64,000 bases of DNA from Antedon mediterranea (lineage: Eukaryota > Echinodermata > Crinoidea > Comatulida > Antedonidae). Of this stretch, positions 46,421-58,960 are shown in pieces. Each line of letters starts with the position of its first letter. The first letter of the stretch is position 1. Made by a program: the position numbers and the translations under genes. A model generated the notes under the pieces. That model did no database searches, was not told the origin of the DNA, and saw only the letters and a program-made list of their open reading frames with translations. The stretch is from contig NC_092680.1 in NCBI RefSeq assembly GCF_964355755.1, positions 16,595,001 to 16,659,000 of the forward strand. The letters run 5' to 3'.

Positions 46421-48206
46421 ATCCATTAGAGCGCCCCCAAGGGGGTATAGAAAAAATCCGGAGGTGGCGCTATTTTAAAATTTTGAGCATTCTTGTTGGC
46501 CTAAATTTATTATTCGAAGAAAATAAAATAGAAAATGAACTTATGTCTTTCATAATAAAGCATGTTCAACACTATTTAGACTATTTAAAGTGATTTATGG
46601 AGGCGGATCGGTGAGGTCTGAGGTAATTGAAGACGATAGCATGGAAAATTCCAAGTACAGTAGGCCTTACTCCTTCATAGCATTATCTATTTCTTAAATT
46701 GTTTGATCCAGCCCCGTGGATAAATAAATTTGAATACAATGATAGTTGTTGTGCAATCAGAAAAAACACGTTACTATGGTTACACGCATGGTAAATGCAA
46801 CCGTACAACACGTTGAACTCAAATTATAAAACGGTATAGAGTTATGGGACTGGCTCAGGGCTATTGACTGGTGCTAGAGGGCTACCAAGAGATTGCCACA
46901 AATGTCATGCAAGTGGCGCTATTTTAAGAGACCTAACAGCTACTGTAAGTGTACACATAGGTAAAAGTTTATTTAATTGTGCACAGAAAAATGAACAATA
47001 ATATTATTATCATTGAAGCATCCTTAGGTTGTAGTTGTGGTGGTGCAGCTCACCTGGCTCCAGGTAATTGATATGCAAATTAGGTTTGCCTGGCATGCCT
47101 GGCTTTTGTTAACTAGCATAGGTTAGTGCTGTAGCTGTTCAATTCTAAGTTTACTTTAGGCCTAGAGACATATCTTTGGTAAGTGTTTAATAAAATGCGT
47201 GTATCTATAATGTACACTTTTAAGTATGATACAGACTTATAAGCTGGTTTCTACTGTTAGGCATAATAGTCTGTAGAGATGTAGGCATTCTTTTGTTGTA
47301 TGTTGGTACTAAGCATTTATTTTGTTATTATTATTAATAGTCAATCCGGAATAAGGCGTCCGATGAGATGCAAATAAACTGAATTGCAATTTTGTGACCA
47401 CCTGCTAATGTACCATTAACACTGTCACCACAACTTCGTATACGGTATCTATGGCTTAGTAACTGTTATTTAACAAGAATAATATTCTTGTAGAGAATTA
47501 AGGTAAGAATGGAGTTTGTCTAATTCTAAAGAAGTAAGCAAAAAGACAACCATGTTAACTTTCTCGATTTGTTGAAATACCGCCCTCTCATTCAAGTAAG
47601 GCGCCAATAACAGTCCTTTGATCTTATGTCTGACTGCGACATACCAGCATTACTGTACCATGTACATATTCTTCGCGGCGCGCGGTGCATGTTGAGGGGC
47701 ATGGAACTGAACGTGTCGCAGTCACAGATAAACTTTCATCTCCGGAGTTCAGCATCCTGATGTTAGATTGCCTTGATCCATACACGGAGCTAGCTGTTTA
47801 AATTGCGAACGCGGGGCGGAGTGGCTGAGCTGAATACATTGTACTTCTAACCTTTTGTGGATACATGCATATCCTTTATATTGCTTTAAATACCTCCTTT
47901 AAATTCTCTAATAACATGATTTATTAATGAATTGTGCATGGAATATAATTAAAACTATTAATGAAAACATTGCACAAAAGCATCGTTAAAATAATATTAT
48001 TGAAATACAAAATAATGTTTTAAGTGTATTTACTATGTAAGCAAAATTTATCCGTAATGTGAAATAATGACATGACAGCTTATTAGATAGTTGTGTCATA
48101 TTCCAAGGAAGTAGATGACAGCTATGCAATTATAGCACATTGACTGTTGGTATCATGAATACATTGAGTTGGATTAATTTTTGGTACTGTGTAATAATGT
48201 ATACAA
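46421..48206. other. Intergenic, mostly unrecognised
   Basis: Contains GGCGGAGTGGCTGAGCTGAA at about 47815, a possible tRNA-derived SINE A-box remnant. No host gene is apparent. Confidence 0.35.
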
Positions 48207-48597
48207 TAGGGAGGTTTCGCAACCCTTACGAATACGATAACGAAAACGGATACGTCACACATTTGTGAAACTTTTTGAGCTGATCCCCATTTCATATTCG
48301 TAAAGCGTATTCGTGAAGACGAATATCACCAGTCATATTCGTAACTACAAAACGAGTATAGTTTTTGCTCTATTTTGCACATTTTGCATTTGAATCAGGA
48401 ATGATTTATGATTATAATATACTTATAGATTTATTGAAAGTAATTTACTAAAGTAATTCACTAAAATGCCAGGTCAATTTTGATAAATAGCAGTTTTTAA
48501 AATCCTCGCTTTGATGTTACGCTAGGCCTAGGCAGCCAAGCACCAAGCTACACGTACCTCCTGCACTTCGCTCAAATTTACCGCAGTCATATTTTGG

Positions 48598-50279
48598 GGT
48601 TCTAGGACACCTACCCCCTAGACAGTTACCCCCCGGATGTTTACCACCCGGACAACTACCCCCTTAGGACAACTACCCCCCGGACAACTACCCCCCGGAC
48701 AACTACCCCCTTAGGACAACTACCCCCTTAGGATAACAACCCCCCGGACAACTACCCCCCGGACAACCACCCCCTTAGGACAACTACCCCCTTAGGATAA
48801 CTACCCCCCGGGTAACTACCCCCCGGTCAACTACCCCCCGGTCAACTACCCCCCCCCCCCCCATCCAAAAGTAGACAAATATATAGGACCGGTTTCTGTA
48901 AAAATGAAATCATCTGTTTTTAACGGGTGTTTCGAAACTAGAGACCCGAGACCAGAGACCTGACACGAGACCCAATACGAAAAGGGAGACCTATATTTGG
49001 GTCTCCCTTTTCGTATAGTGTGGTCTCTCTTTTCGTATAGTGGGGTCTCCTTTTTCGTATATTTGGGTCTCCCTTTTCGTATAGTGTGGTCTCTCTTTTC
49101 GTATAGTGGGTCTCCCTTTTCGTATATTTGGGTCTCCCATTTTGTATATTTGGGTCTCCCTTTCGTATAATTGGGTCTCCCTTTTCGTATATTAGGGTCT
49201 CCTTTTTCGTATAGTGGGGTCTCCCTTTTCGTATAGTGGGGTCTCCCTTTTCGTACGTGGGTCTCCCTTTTCGTATATTTAGGTCTCCCTTTTCGTATTG
49301 GGTCTCGGGTCTCTGGTCTCTGGTCTCGGGTCTCTAGTTTCAAAACACCCGTTTTTAACCGATTATTCTGTTTAACAGCACGCTAGACCCTAGATGTGCT
49401 AGATTTAAAGTACCGTATTTATTGAAAAAACGGCCTGGGCTGTTTATTGTTTAGGTGGTTTTTAGGTGGACATTTATTGGAAGAAAGTTGTTTATTCAAT
49501 GGGAGGGGGTATAATCTAATGGAAATAGACGCCGATTATTCCATATGATGTTTCATGGGAGTGACATGGTCACCGTTTATTTGAGGGGAATTTATTTAAA
49601 GATCGACGTTTATTCGGCGAGTGAACATTGAGGTCAAATATCAAAAGTGATATTATTCTTCAAGTGTACAAAAATACATATATGACAAATTTGAGACAAA
49701 AATTAATTTTTTTAAGACCAGTGGTTATCGAAGCATTGTCCTGACGCAAAAATTATTATTATTATTAGCGAACCCAGTCTTTACAGTAAATACAGGGAGT
49801 ACTATATAATACGTTCGACTATCCTATGATCATGGGTGACAATCTTCAGTTTATACCAGGCTATATTTATGTTCAATCTTTTACTTTTGTTTACAATAAT
49901 GAATAGTAATTCGTCAAAGTAACGAATTAAAATATAGTTATTAATTCCTATTATACACTGTTGCAGAGTCAGGTTGTTGAATGGTCTGGGTTGTTAGGGT
50001 GTTCTAAAGGGATAGTTTTCTGGGTGGTAATTGTCCGGGGGGTAATTGTCCGGGGAGTAATTGCTCCTAGGGGGTAATTGTCCGGGGGGGTAGTTGTCCA
50101 GGGGGTAGTTGTCCTAAGGGGGTTGTTGTCCTAAGGGGGTAGTTGTCCGGGGGGTATTTGTCCGGGGGGTAGTTGTCCTAAAGGGGTAGTTGTCCTAAGG
50201 GGGTAGTGGTCCAGGTGGTGGTTGTCCGGGGGGTAGTTGTCCGGGGGGTAAATGTCCAGGGGGTGAATATCCGGATACG
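48598..50279. mobile_element. Foldback transposon with tandem-repeat arms
   Basis: 1,682 bp flanked by the 9-bp duplication ATATTTTGG (48589-48597 and 50280-50288). The left arm (48600-48850) is a tandem array of GGACAACTACCCCC variants about 14-17 bp long. The right arm (50020-50270) is the complement, GGGGGTAGTTGTCC. Long inverted arms built of short direct repeats and 9-bp target duplications are the hallmarks of foldback (FB) elements. The middle (49360-49980) holds a further repeat (ACCGTATTTATTG, GGACATTTATTGG) and no transposase. Confidence 0.85.
48925..49350. mobile_element. Small inner foldback element with a tandem core
   Basis: Flanked by the 9-bp duplication GTTTTTAAC (48916-48924 and 49351-49359). 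Ends GGGTGTTTCGAAACTAGAGA and TCTCTAGTTTCAAAACACCC are inverted repeats, extending into GACCCGAGACCAGAGACC. The core is a ~20-bp tandem array of GGGTCTCCCTTTTCGTATA. The 165-residue open frame on the minus strand is a product of this array. Confidence 0.88.
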
Positions 50280-50548
50280 ATATTTTGGATGGCGCCCTTA
50301 ATAATTCGTTACCATGCGAAACAGATTTTTACTGGCTTACGAAAAACGAATAATTGTGCGTGACGTATCCGTTTTCGTTATCGTATTCGTAAGATTGCGA
50401 AACCTCCCTAATGACAATATTTTGACGCGTGAAAGGGACGTTTTTTTAAACCCTTTTCTATTGTCACCGATAATTTAGATATACAATTAATTATCTAACC
50501 ATAATCAATACTTTTGCAAGGTACCTATAAAGTGATCATACATATCAC

Positions 50549-50755
50549 ATCAAGTTGTTTATTCATTCATTATTGATAAGTATAGAAAATGTTATTTTAA
50601 TCATTTTTCAACCTTGCTGATTCTAATATTCCTGTACTTATGCATTATGTTCGATTATAGTATATTTTTAATAATGATTAATTTTAACAAGGTCTTCGGT
50701 AAACTATCAATGACCTTTGCAGGTGACATAATCATTATTAAATCAATGATCGATG
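50549..50755. other. Intergenic, nothing recognised
   Basis: Short AT-rich spacer. Confidence 0.3.
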
Positions 50756-51070
50756 TCTAAGAGATGAAAGGCATCTGGTTGCGTTCTGGATGTAAGACCG
50801 TCCGGGAATCGCGTCTGGTGCTGTATACCCGCGGATAGTGATGATGTACTGATAATATCTGTACCATACTGATTGCATCCTAAGGTAAAATGCTTTACTT
50901 TTATTGTCTCGTCCTTCGGATGGGATGGGATGTAAAGCCGTTGATCCTGTACATATACTGCACGTTAAATAACTTATTCGAAAAGAGTAGGCGATCCTCT
51001 CCCAGTGTGTTGATCTGATAGGCGCTGTACTACTGTAGCCTGTCGTGGGTCCGTGGAGGGCCTGATCCAA
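50756..51070 (+). repeat. SINE-like repeat
   Basis: TCGTCCTTCGGATGGGATGG, GATGTAAAGCCGTTGATCCT, TGCACGTTAAATAAC and AAAAGAGTAGGCGATCCTCT follow in the order of a widespread invertebrate SINE body (CTTCGGATGGGA, TAAA-CCG, CACGTTAAA, AAGAGTAGG). No tRNA promoter is clear at the 5' side. Confidence 0.5.
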
Positions 51071-54000
51071 TTAATTAATAATATATAAGTTTGATTATCT
51101 TTAAATAATAATGATTGGCCTACGCATATACAAACTTATCCAATAACACGTTTCCTTATTTCGGCCGTAATCAGTGTTGTTGGTAGAATTGAGAAATAAA
51201 TGATGGAATAATATTCGCTTTTTCGGAAAAATCACAATATCTACATGAAGATATATAATAAATAATTAGCTTTTTTACAGCCTTTTTACGTCTTACAAGA
51301 AAGTCAACGCTAATCCAATTGTTTAGCAATTACCAACAAGAAATAAGCTGAAGTCGGTAAAGAAAATTAATGGCCATTTTAGCCGATGTACATATTAACA
51401 AACGTCATTTAAAATGTATCAACACGTATTAGTGTGACATACGTGACTAAACCGCAAGACCATTACAATAACCCAGAATCAATCGTGCCTACTAAATGTC
51501 ACTTTCCACTAAACGTTTAGAACAAGTTGGGTGTGAGGTTATTAAGCCTGTGGCAGATCACCTCTTCCAAATTTTTATTTTAGAAAACATCTTTTACCTA
51601 ATTAGGAAATCGTAATGCGTAATTAGTGAGTTTGACACGAACAAGTGATTTAAAATGAAATACTCTCATGCAACTATTGAAAAATCGTTTTGCTACATAG
51701 AACGCCCACTAGCACGTTATATCATACTTCATTCAATTAACCAGAGATGTAGAATATTTATTATATTAATTAATAAATACGTTACGTGTCGTTGTTTGAA
51801 ATCCAGAAGGGACAGAATAAATGCTCTGCATTATGTTACAGAGAAAACTAAAGCTCGCGCGAACTTGTAATTGCCTATTGTCTATACTCTATACAACCCC
51901 TGACCTCTAAACCCACAGGTCATTCTAGAGATCGATTTGTTTATTTTATAAAGATGAGGATTTAAAGAATACATACTCTCGCATTCACTGGTCATTATTC
52001 TGGTCGTTTAACTGGTGTCAATTTGGCATCCTCCATCTGTTGTCTTGGGTTCATTGCGCACTGTATTTTGTGCTTTCTAGGCTGGCCCAGATTGTTATCT
52101 TTTCTGTCATCTGCCTACTTCCTTAATTTCATCTCTACTTCTTTCACGGTCATTTTAACATTTTCTCTTAATTTGTTACTTAATTTAATATGAAAATAGA
52201 GGAAGAAAATAAATATTTATTTGAATTCATTGGCGACCACACATCGTCTAAGCTTTTCAAGTTATGAAGTTAAGTTTTACTTACTATATTTATAAAACTT
52301 TAAAATTGAGTATCTTCAATTGAATAAACTGACGTTACCAAATAGTTTCTACTTTTGACGTTTAGTAACAAAGTGAAGAAAAATAGAAGTTGTTTAGAAT
52401 CCATTAAGATATCATGCCCCACTGACTGTTGGAGTTTTTTAATTGGGTGATCTATTTAATATCAAAGTTCAATTCTAGCATTAACAGAGTTTCGCAGTGC
52501 AACAACATTCCCAAGAAAACAAAAATTGAATGAGAAATGATTTCGTTTCAAAAATGACAATATGGAAATAATGTAGCAGAGTAAGAAGATGATATTGTTG
52601 TTATAATTTTTATATTTTTATGAGGACAAGTGCAAGTAGTCAAGCAGAATACGGTACCCAAAGCCATCATTATAAAATCTATTGTTGACGAATCTGCAGC
52701 TGTCACTAGATACATCTTAACTGACTATTGCATGTCAGACCTTATAATAATTATTATGTGGCATAATATCAAGAACAATCTTCCCAGGGGCAAGAGCAAT
52801 AGACATAGGCCTGGAGAGTTTCAACTACTCCTGCTCCAACAGTTACAGAAACAAGTCGGATGGTCAACGCCTTTTCATTCACCGTTCTTTAAATGTTCAT
52901 CCCTTCCTCATCATCTTCAGCATCATTTGTTATTATATTTATTTTGTGCTGCTAAAATGAAGAAATAATCTCGTTAGAATGCAATTTGTATAAATAGGCG
53001 TCGACTATTTAGTATTTATTGAATGTAGATACTAGCCAATAATTGATAAAATAGAGCTGCAGCCAACCAATAGTTTATTCTTATTAATATTCTCTCCATT
53101 CATTCTGTATACTACATGCAGATTAGGTAAAAATACACACTGAAACACAACCTAATTAATGCCGTAATATAATTATTGCTGCCCATCATCCTTTTTTACT
53201 AACAAAAAGAGAAATTATTACAACTCTCAGATTACTCAACGAGAGTTAAGAGCTGCGTTCTTTCACATGAACCTCAGGCCAATTCTCTTTTGAAATCGAT
53301 CGAGGAGTTTATACACATTAATAATCGTATTTTATATCGTTACAATAATTTAGTTCATAAATTTATAAATTGGATGTTTGATGTTAGTGTTTCTGAGCAT
53401 ATGTCAATAACTTATAAAGGTATATAAATCATTGTAACATTTTAAAGCGTTTCTTGCAATTATTAGTCAACGTTGTGTTAGACATTTTGATAGACATATA
53501 ATGCTGATATATATTAAATGTACAGCAGTAACTCTGAAATTAATAGTCATAATGCTGTATTAGATTTGTATTAAATAGTCAAGGTAAATGTCAATAATAT
53601 TTAAAACATTTTTTTATATAATACATTAAGCAATGACGTCTGCTTAACTTGGGGACTTTGCATATTTCTAATATAATTTGAATTTCGCCTTTGGCATTTC
53701 GGTTGGAATAACATTCCCCTTTTTGAACTGAGTATATGATGCAGATGTGTGTGTAAGAAAAGAAAAAGAAAGTTACTGACGTAATGCAATGCCAAGTATT
53801 GCCGATAACCAAACTTACTGTTTCTTTAAATAACTTGGTTTTTTAGGCCTATATCATTTTATTCATTTACTATAAATACAGGAGAATTCATGTTAACGGT
53901 AAGTGTTCCTACCAGTGCCGATCCCTGAACACCCGATTCTCATATGCTGTATCTCCACATACTATCTATTTCCGAAGTACCATAAGAATATTTGGTAATA

Positions 54001-55654
54001 CAGCATCTAATTTATATCACATGTGGTGCCTGTATCATGTAATGTAAGGTTAGGTTAAAGGCTTATAGACTAGGATGATAACCATCGACGGTAAATAGAC
54101 AAATGTGCATTTTTCGTACATAAAACAAAAGAAATATAAACACGTTTCATTCTATAACTATAGAATAACCCTCTATGCTTTTTTTGATGAAAATAAAATG
54201 TTCACACGTCAAATCAAATGACGTCATGATTAGTAAGAGCCAAAATGTCGTGACAATACAACGATTTTCTTGTTTATTTTTTATCATGACATCATTTTTA
54301 TTTAAAAACACCGTAAATGATTATCCTATAGTTCTAGAACGAAAACTTTTCAAATTTATTTTGTTTTATGTAAAAAAAAAATGCATGCTTATATATTTAT
54401 CGTCGATCGTTATCGTCCTAGTGTAAATGGGCCTTAAGGGTTAGATTACTACTAGATACATGTGATGTTGTATTACCATATATTTCTATGATACTTCAGA
54501 AATAGATACAGTACCGATAATCGGTTGCCCTCAATATGGAAAAACATTTATATCTTTATTCGTTTGTTTCACGGAAAAGTGTCCCTCAATAGGATGTACA
54601 GTGTACGTGTCCCGAAAGATGTCCACTGTAATTATATACATATATTATATTGCGTGTTATTGCGATAGATGTATATAGATATTAATTCCAATATGAATAA
54701 TGTCTATTATACAATGGGCTATTTATATTTGCGCCATATTGTTACCTTGCTACTTCAACCGACAACTGGTTTATTTTTTACCGCCATCGTGTTACCAAAC
54801 AGCATTTAGGTTTTTTGATTGTTACATAGTCTTTGAACAACAATGTAAAGATTTCTTTTGCCAAGCCATTAAAAGAGGCCGTCAAAGGAATATTGCTATA
54901 TTTTACTAGAGAAAACCGAACGTGTGTTTGTTTTTTTTTTTGGTTTTTTTTTTGTGGAGGAGGACAAAAACACATTTTTAGTGTCTTTTTCAAAAGGAAC
55001 TGAGAGAGAGAATACATCCCAACCTAAATTTTTCATTACTTACGTCTATAAGTAATAAGTTCGGCCGCCGTCAATACCGACGATTTGCTACAATCTGTTC
55101 ACATGTCATTATCTCTTTCTTCCAATCATGTCTGATTTGAGTGAGACGCTTAGCTTGCATTAAATTCAATCCATTCTTTGATGTTATCAAACAATTGCTT
55201 CTGTTGACGTCTTCTCTTCCATTCTACCTTTCCTTCTATTATCTGCAGTGGAGTAGGCTAGCTTTCTTTTCACGATCTCTACAAGTATACTTTTGTTTGT
55301 TCTTTTCTCTTTCCGTGTGACATTTCAGCAGCAAGCAGAGTAGAGCTCATCTGCTGTCTTAAGAGAACAGTCCTCCAAGCCGTAAAGAACTACACTTCAA
55401 AGATGTTGTACATCTTTAGTGCTGTTGTAAGACTGCGATCATTCCACAAATCCTGAAGTTCTATCATCCCTTTTGGCAATACGTACTGTATATTATCAAC
55501 TCAAAATTAAATGTTCGAACTTAAGTGTAAAGATAAGATATGTAAAATTAGACCAGCTCAGAGGTTGTTATTTAAGTAGCTACCGTATAGTCACATGCGA
55601 CTTGTTTGTCACTGAAAATATAAAACGCCTTAAAATAAAGCAATAACATGATTA
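51071..55654. other. Intergenic, nothing recognised
   Basis: 4.6 kb of AT-rich DNA. Open frames such as 52630-52968 and 54175-54426 show no domain, splice or codon signal. A single TGACGTCA is at 54219-54226. No gene can be supported. Confidence 0.4.
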
Positions 55655-56230
55655 AATATAAACAAGAAATATTTCTTACAAAAAACGCTGCTCGCTTATT
55701 GAAAAATATTTTTTATTTCAAACGTTTTTGAATGTGTCATTTTATTGTCACATAATATTTATTTTACCTGAAAAAATGTAATTTAAAGCATCAATGGTTT
55801 TTGGGTTTCTTTTCTCTTTTTATATGTGAATAAATATTATTATATTTTTTTGTTACAGAATTGAATATTTAATTTCTGTCACTTTAGTTTTATTGCTAAG
55901 GTCAAGTCTGGGGTCACTTCATCACCATAGATATTCCAAGTGTGAAGTATCCTATTACAAACACAAACTTTAATGAACTGTTTCGATAATAATTCAATGA
56001 ATATCTGACAGTGAATATACCTGAAATGCTTTGGGATTTGTAATTTTAGCATGACAGGTCCTAATAGACTCTTTCCAGACGTTTTTTGGGTCTACTGTAG
56101 CAGTTGGAATCAATAAATTATAGTGGAGTTTCCATTTTCGCAAAACTGTCGTCCTTAACTGCTGCTTGCTTTAGCTTCTGATTGAGTAGTCCTAATGGGA
56201 CGTAGCGGGCTAGAGCAGCAGCGTGAAAAA
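55655..56230 (-). repeat. ~0.6-kb inverted repeat, right copy
   Basis: Reverse complement of 44655-45265: begins TACAAAAAACGCTGCTCGCT-type sequence and ends CTAGAGCAGCAGCGTGAAAA. Small indels and substitutions separate the copies. With the left copy it encloses ~10.4 kb. Confidence 0.85.
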
Positions 56231-57403
56231 AATTGACATAACAAAGGATAAAAATGCAGATGCAAAATTAGTATCAAAATGTGTATTGCTTTTATTAAAA
56301 TGCATTGGTAATTGACAATGATTGAATACAGTAAGTCAATTATAATAATTATATTATTCATTTTACACTAATGTTAATTACTATTTTACAATATTTTCAT
56401 GAAATTACCATAAAATTGACTGATGTCATTCATCACCTAAAAATCAAGAATTAAGAAAATCAATGAAGTATCTTATATTGGAAGTTCAAGGTTTATTTGA
56501 AATATTAGGAAACTAAGATTTCAGGTTTAATTTTTTTCATCCTGACTGACATGTATCTGAGGTCGTCACTCATCCTTTCGACTGGGCTGAAATTTACCAG
56601 CAACCTGGGTATATCTACCAACTTTTCAGAAAGAAGTATATCAGCCAAATGTGGAGAAGACTTTTTAACTTCTATGCCTAGGACCGGATTTCTTTCCCCA
56701 AAACTATGAAAAGGGGGTTGAGCGTATGTCGATATGACTATGGTTGAGCCGCCCTGCCCTTATCCGCTCAGCCACTCGACTCTAATTAATTCAGTTTTTT
56801 CTTGCATTAAATACAACTTCTGGAAATGTTCTTTCTCTTTTTTCAATCAGTAGAACAATAACATCTAAAACTGTTTAGAAGTTTATAAAATACTTTATTT
56901 AATTTAAAGTTCATTTTAGACAATAAAAAATAGGCCTTTTTATAATTGTAAAATATAATAGAAAAAAATAGTGTATTATAAATATCACTCATAAAAATGT
57001 GAGTTGGAATTCATGACACATTTGTTGCTAATTTATTTTCAGTATTGATTATTCTATAGTTAAGCACCTAAAATTTGAATAACTACGTATTTATGTTTCT
57101 ACTCATCTTGTTGGCGACAAAGAAGCTTACACCTCTTTTCCCATATTTAGGATATTATTTATCAGACAAGTTAGAATGACCAATTCTCGGCATCAAAATA
57201 AGGGTACCGGAAGCCAACATTCGAACAGTCAATATCTTATATCTTATATCGATTTTACAAAAAACAAAATGTCAAAACGTACATATTAAAGACCAAGATA
57301 GTTGTCAACAAATCTTGTATAGAAGTGGATAAAGTCAGCCGCTCGTGTTTCTACAATGTTCTAGACGTAAAAACACTAGTTCAATTTCAAATATTCTTAA
57401 AGG
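56231..57403. other. Intergenic with a possible minus-strand SINE
   Basis: On the minus strand around 56735-56785, GAGTGGCTGAGCGGATAAGG resembles a Leu/Ser-type A box. A B box is not clear. The rest is AT-rich and unrecognised. Confidence 0.35.
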
Positions 57404-58399
57404 CCTGTGGCCGTATTCACCAATCTCACTTAGGCTAATGGAAATACTTACCCTTAAATTTAAGAATTCCCTTAACAAAGGGAAACACTTAGTGGGTATT
57501 CACAAATGAGTTAAGGGATTCACTTACCTAAGGAAAACACTTAATTTAGCGTAAAACGTAAGGGTAAAAATAATCATAAATATTCATGAGTTGCTCCATT
57601 GTCCAATCACAGAGGATTTAATTCTCCTATGGTCCAATCACTTTCCTCTCGAAAACTAATTTGCATATTTGAAAAAGAGTAAGGGGATGGGGGACGGGGA
57701 GGATGGAGAGAAAAGTGTGTGGACGATGATCAATAAAAAGAAAATGGCAGTCTAAACAAAAACAAGTAAATGAATATTAGACCTAGATTAATTTGTATGA
57801 GGAAATCAAGCAAAATAGTTCTAGCCTAGATGCTACTAACTAACCAACATTCTGTGTAGGCCTAAACCTGTCTGTATTGAGGCATATGAATCCGAGGGTG
57901 GTTACTGGGTAGCATCTCTACCTAGCCTCTACTAAAATGAGGGCTAATTTCTATTACAACGAAATGGGAAGCCATCTTCCACGAAAATAATGCCAGTCAA
58001 AACAAAAAATAAATGAATATATATGCCTAGATAGACTAATTTGTATGGTGAAGATTAGCAAAAAAGGTCTAGGCCTAAATGCTATACTCAAACCAAACAT
58101 GAATCCTAGGCTATCTCTACCTAGCCTAGACTGGGGCTATATACAAGTAAGCATAGTACTCGCACATACAGAATCGCCAGCACAACCAAGGTACTGAATA
58201 GTTAAGGGAACTTATAAGGGACCTCTGAGGTCCCTTTAAAGTTAAGGGGAAAATAGACCAAGTTAAGGGTTTCCCTTAACCTTAAACCCTTTGTGAATCC
58301 CACTTAAGTGAAACCCTTAATATTTTCTTGATTTAAGGGAAATTCTTAGGATTTAACGGAAATATCTCACTTAAGTGTGATTGGTGAATACGGCACAGG
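57404..58399. mobile_element. ~1-kb non-autonomous TIR element
   Basis: Left CCTGTGGCCGTATTCACCAA TC and right GATTGGTGAATACGGCACAGG are inverted repeats (about 21 bp, one indel). Inner sub-terminal arms carry many copies of CCCTTAA / TTAAGGG in opposite orientations, so the arms could fold further. The core contains a repeated AATTTGTATGRNGAA block. No coding capacity; target duplication not clear. Confidence 0.8.
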
Positions 58400-58944
58400 T
58401 GCGGGCAAAAAATACATTTCAATAATTATCAATGTATTGTTTCCCCTATGTTTCATAAATGTTGGGATTTTACACAAGCTTGTGGAATATAAGCACTTTC
58501 TTATCAGTGGGGGATAGTTCAAATTACACAGTAACATCTATATTCTTTGGTACACAAATGTTGTAAATAGAGAGGCATTTTCAAAAACTATGAAAAATAA
58601 ACGGTGTGGTAAAAAAATGTTATCAGACGACTAAATATAGGTAATATAACTTGAATTTTACGTTTCTATTATTTTTATTCAACTTCATAGTTTTATTTTT
58701 ATGCTATAGCAAAAATTATCCACCGTATATCCACCATCTGTTTTCACCTTCTAGAGAGTTACCAGACATGTTATTTCATTATGAAAAAAAGTCTTCCTGG
58801 TTTTTATAGCAGCAGAATTTTGCCAAATTTTGTATTTGACCATTTTAAAGAAAATTCATGTTGTTTCATCTTGATTTCTTGTACAAATATTTTATTTAGA
58901 TATTATATTTAAAATCCATGCCTGTACCTGAGCTTTAAACCAAG
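58400..58944. other. Intergenic, target region of the LINE insertion
   Basis: AT-rich unique-looking DNA; nothing else recognised. Confidence 0.4.
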
Positions 58945-58960
58945 AAACATCTATCAAATT

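Larger units (their letters stand above)
48209..50408 (+). mobile_element. TIR DNA element (GGGAGGTTTCGCAA family), interrupted by a foldback element
   Basis: Left terminus GGGAGGTTTCGCAACCCTTA at 48209, then CGAATACGATAACGAAAACG. Right terminus ends ATCGTATTCGTAAGATTGCG AAACCTCCC at 50408. TA flanks both ends (48207-48208 and 50409-50410), as for TA target duplications. Without the insert at 48598-50279 and one copy of its 9-bp duplication, the element is about 500 bp and has no coding capacity: a MITE. Other copies: 1-443, 3317-3596, 45287-45461. Confidence 0.85.

Noticed and set aside
48846-49343. 165-codon minus-strand open frame rich in KGRPKYTKRET-like repeats
   Set aside because: It is the translation of the ~20-bp tandem core of the inner foldback element; no start context, domain or splice signal.
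52630-52968. 112-codon open frame
   Set aside because: No recognisable motif, low complexity at the end (His/Leu-rich), and no repeat in related frames.
44655-56230. Polinton/Maverick-type giant transposon defined by the long inverted repeats
   Set aside because: No polymerase, integrase, protease or capsid frame inside, and no 6-bp target duplication; only an inverted-repeat pair can be claimed.
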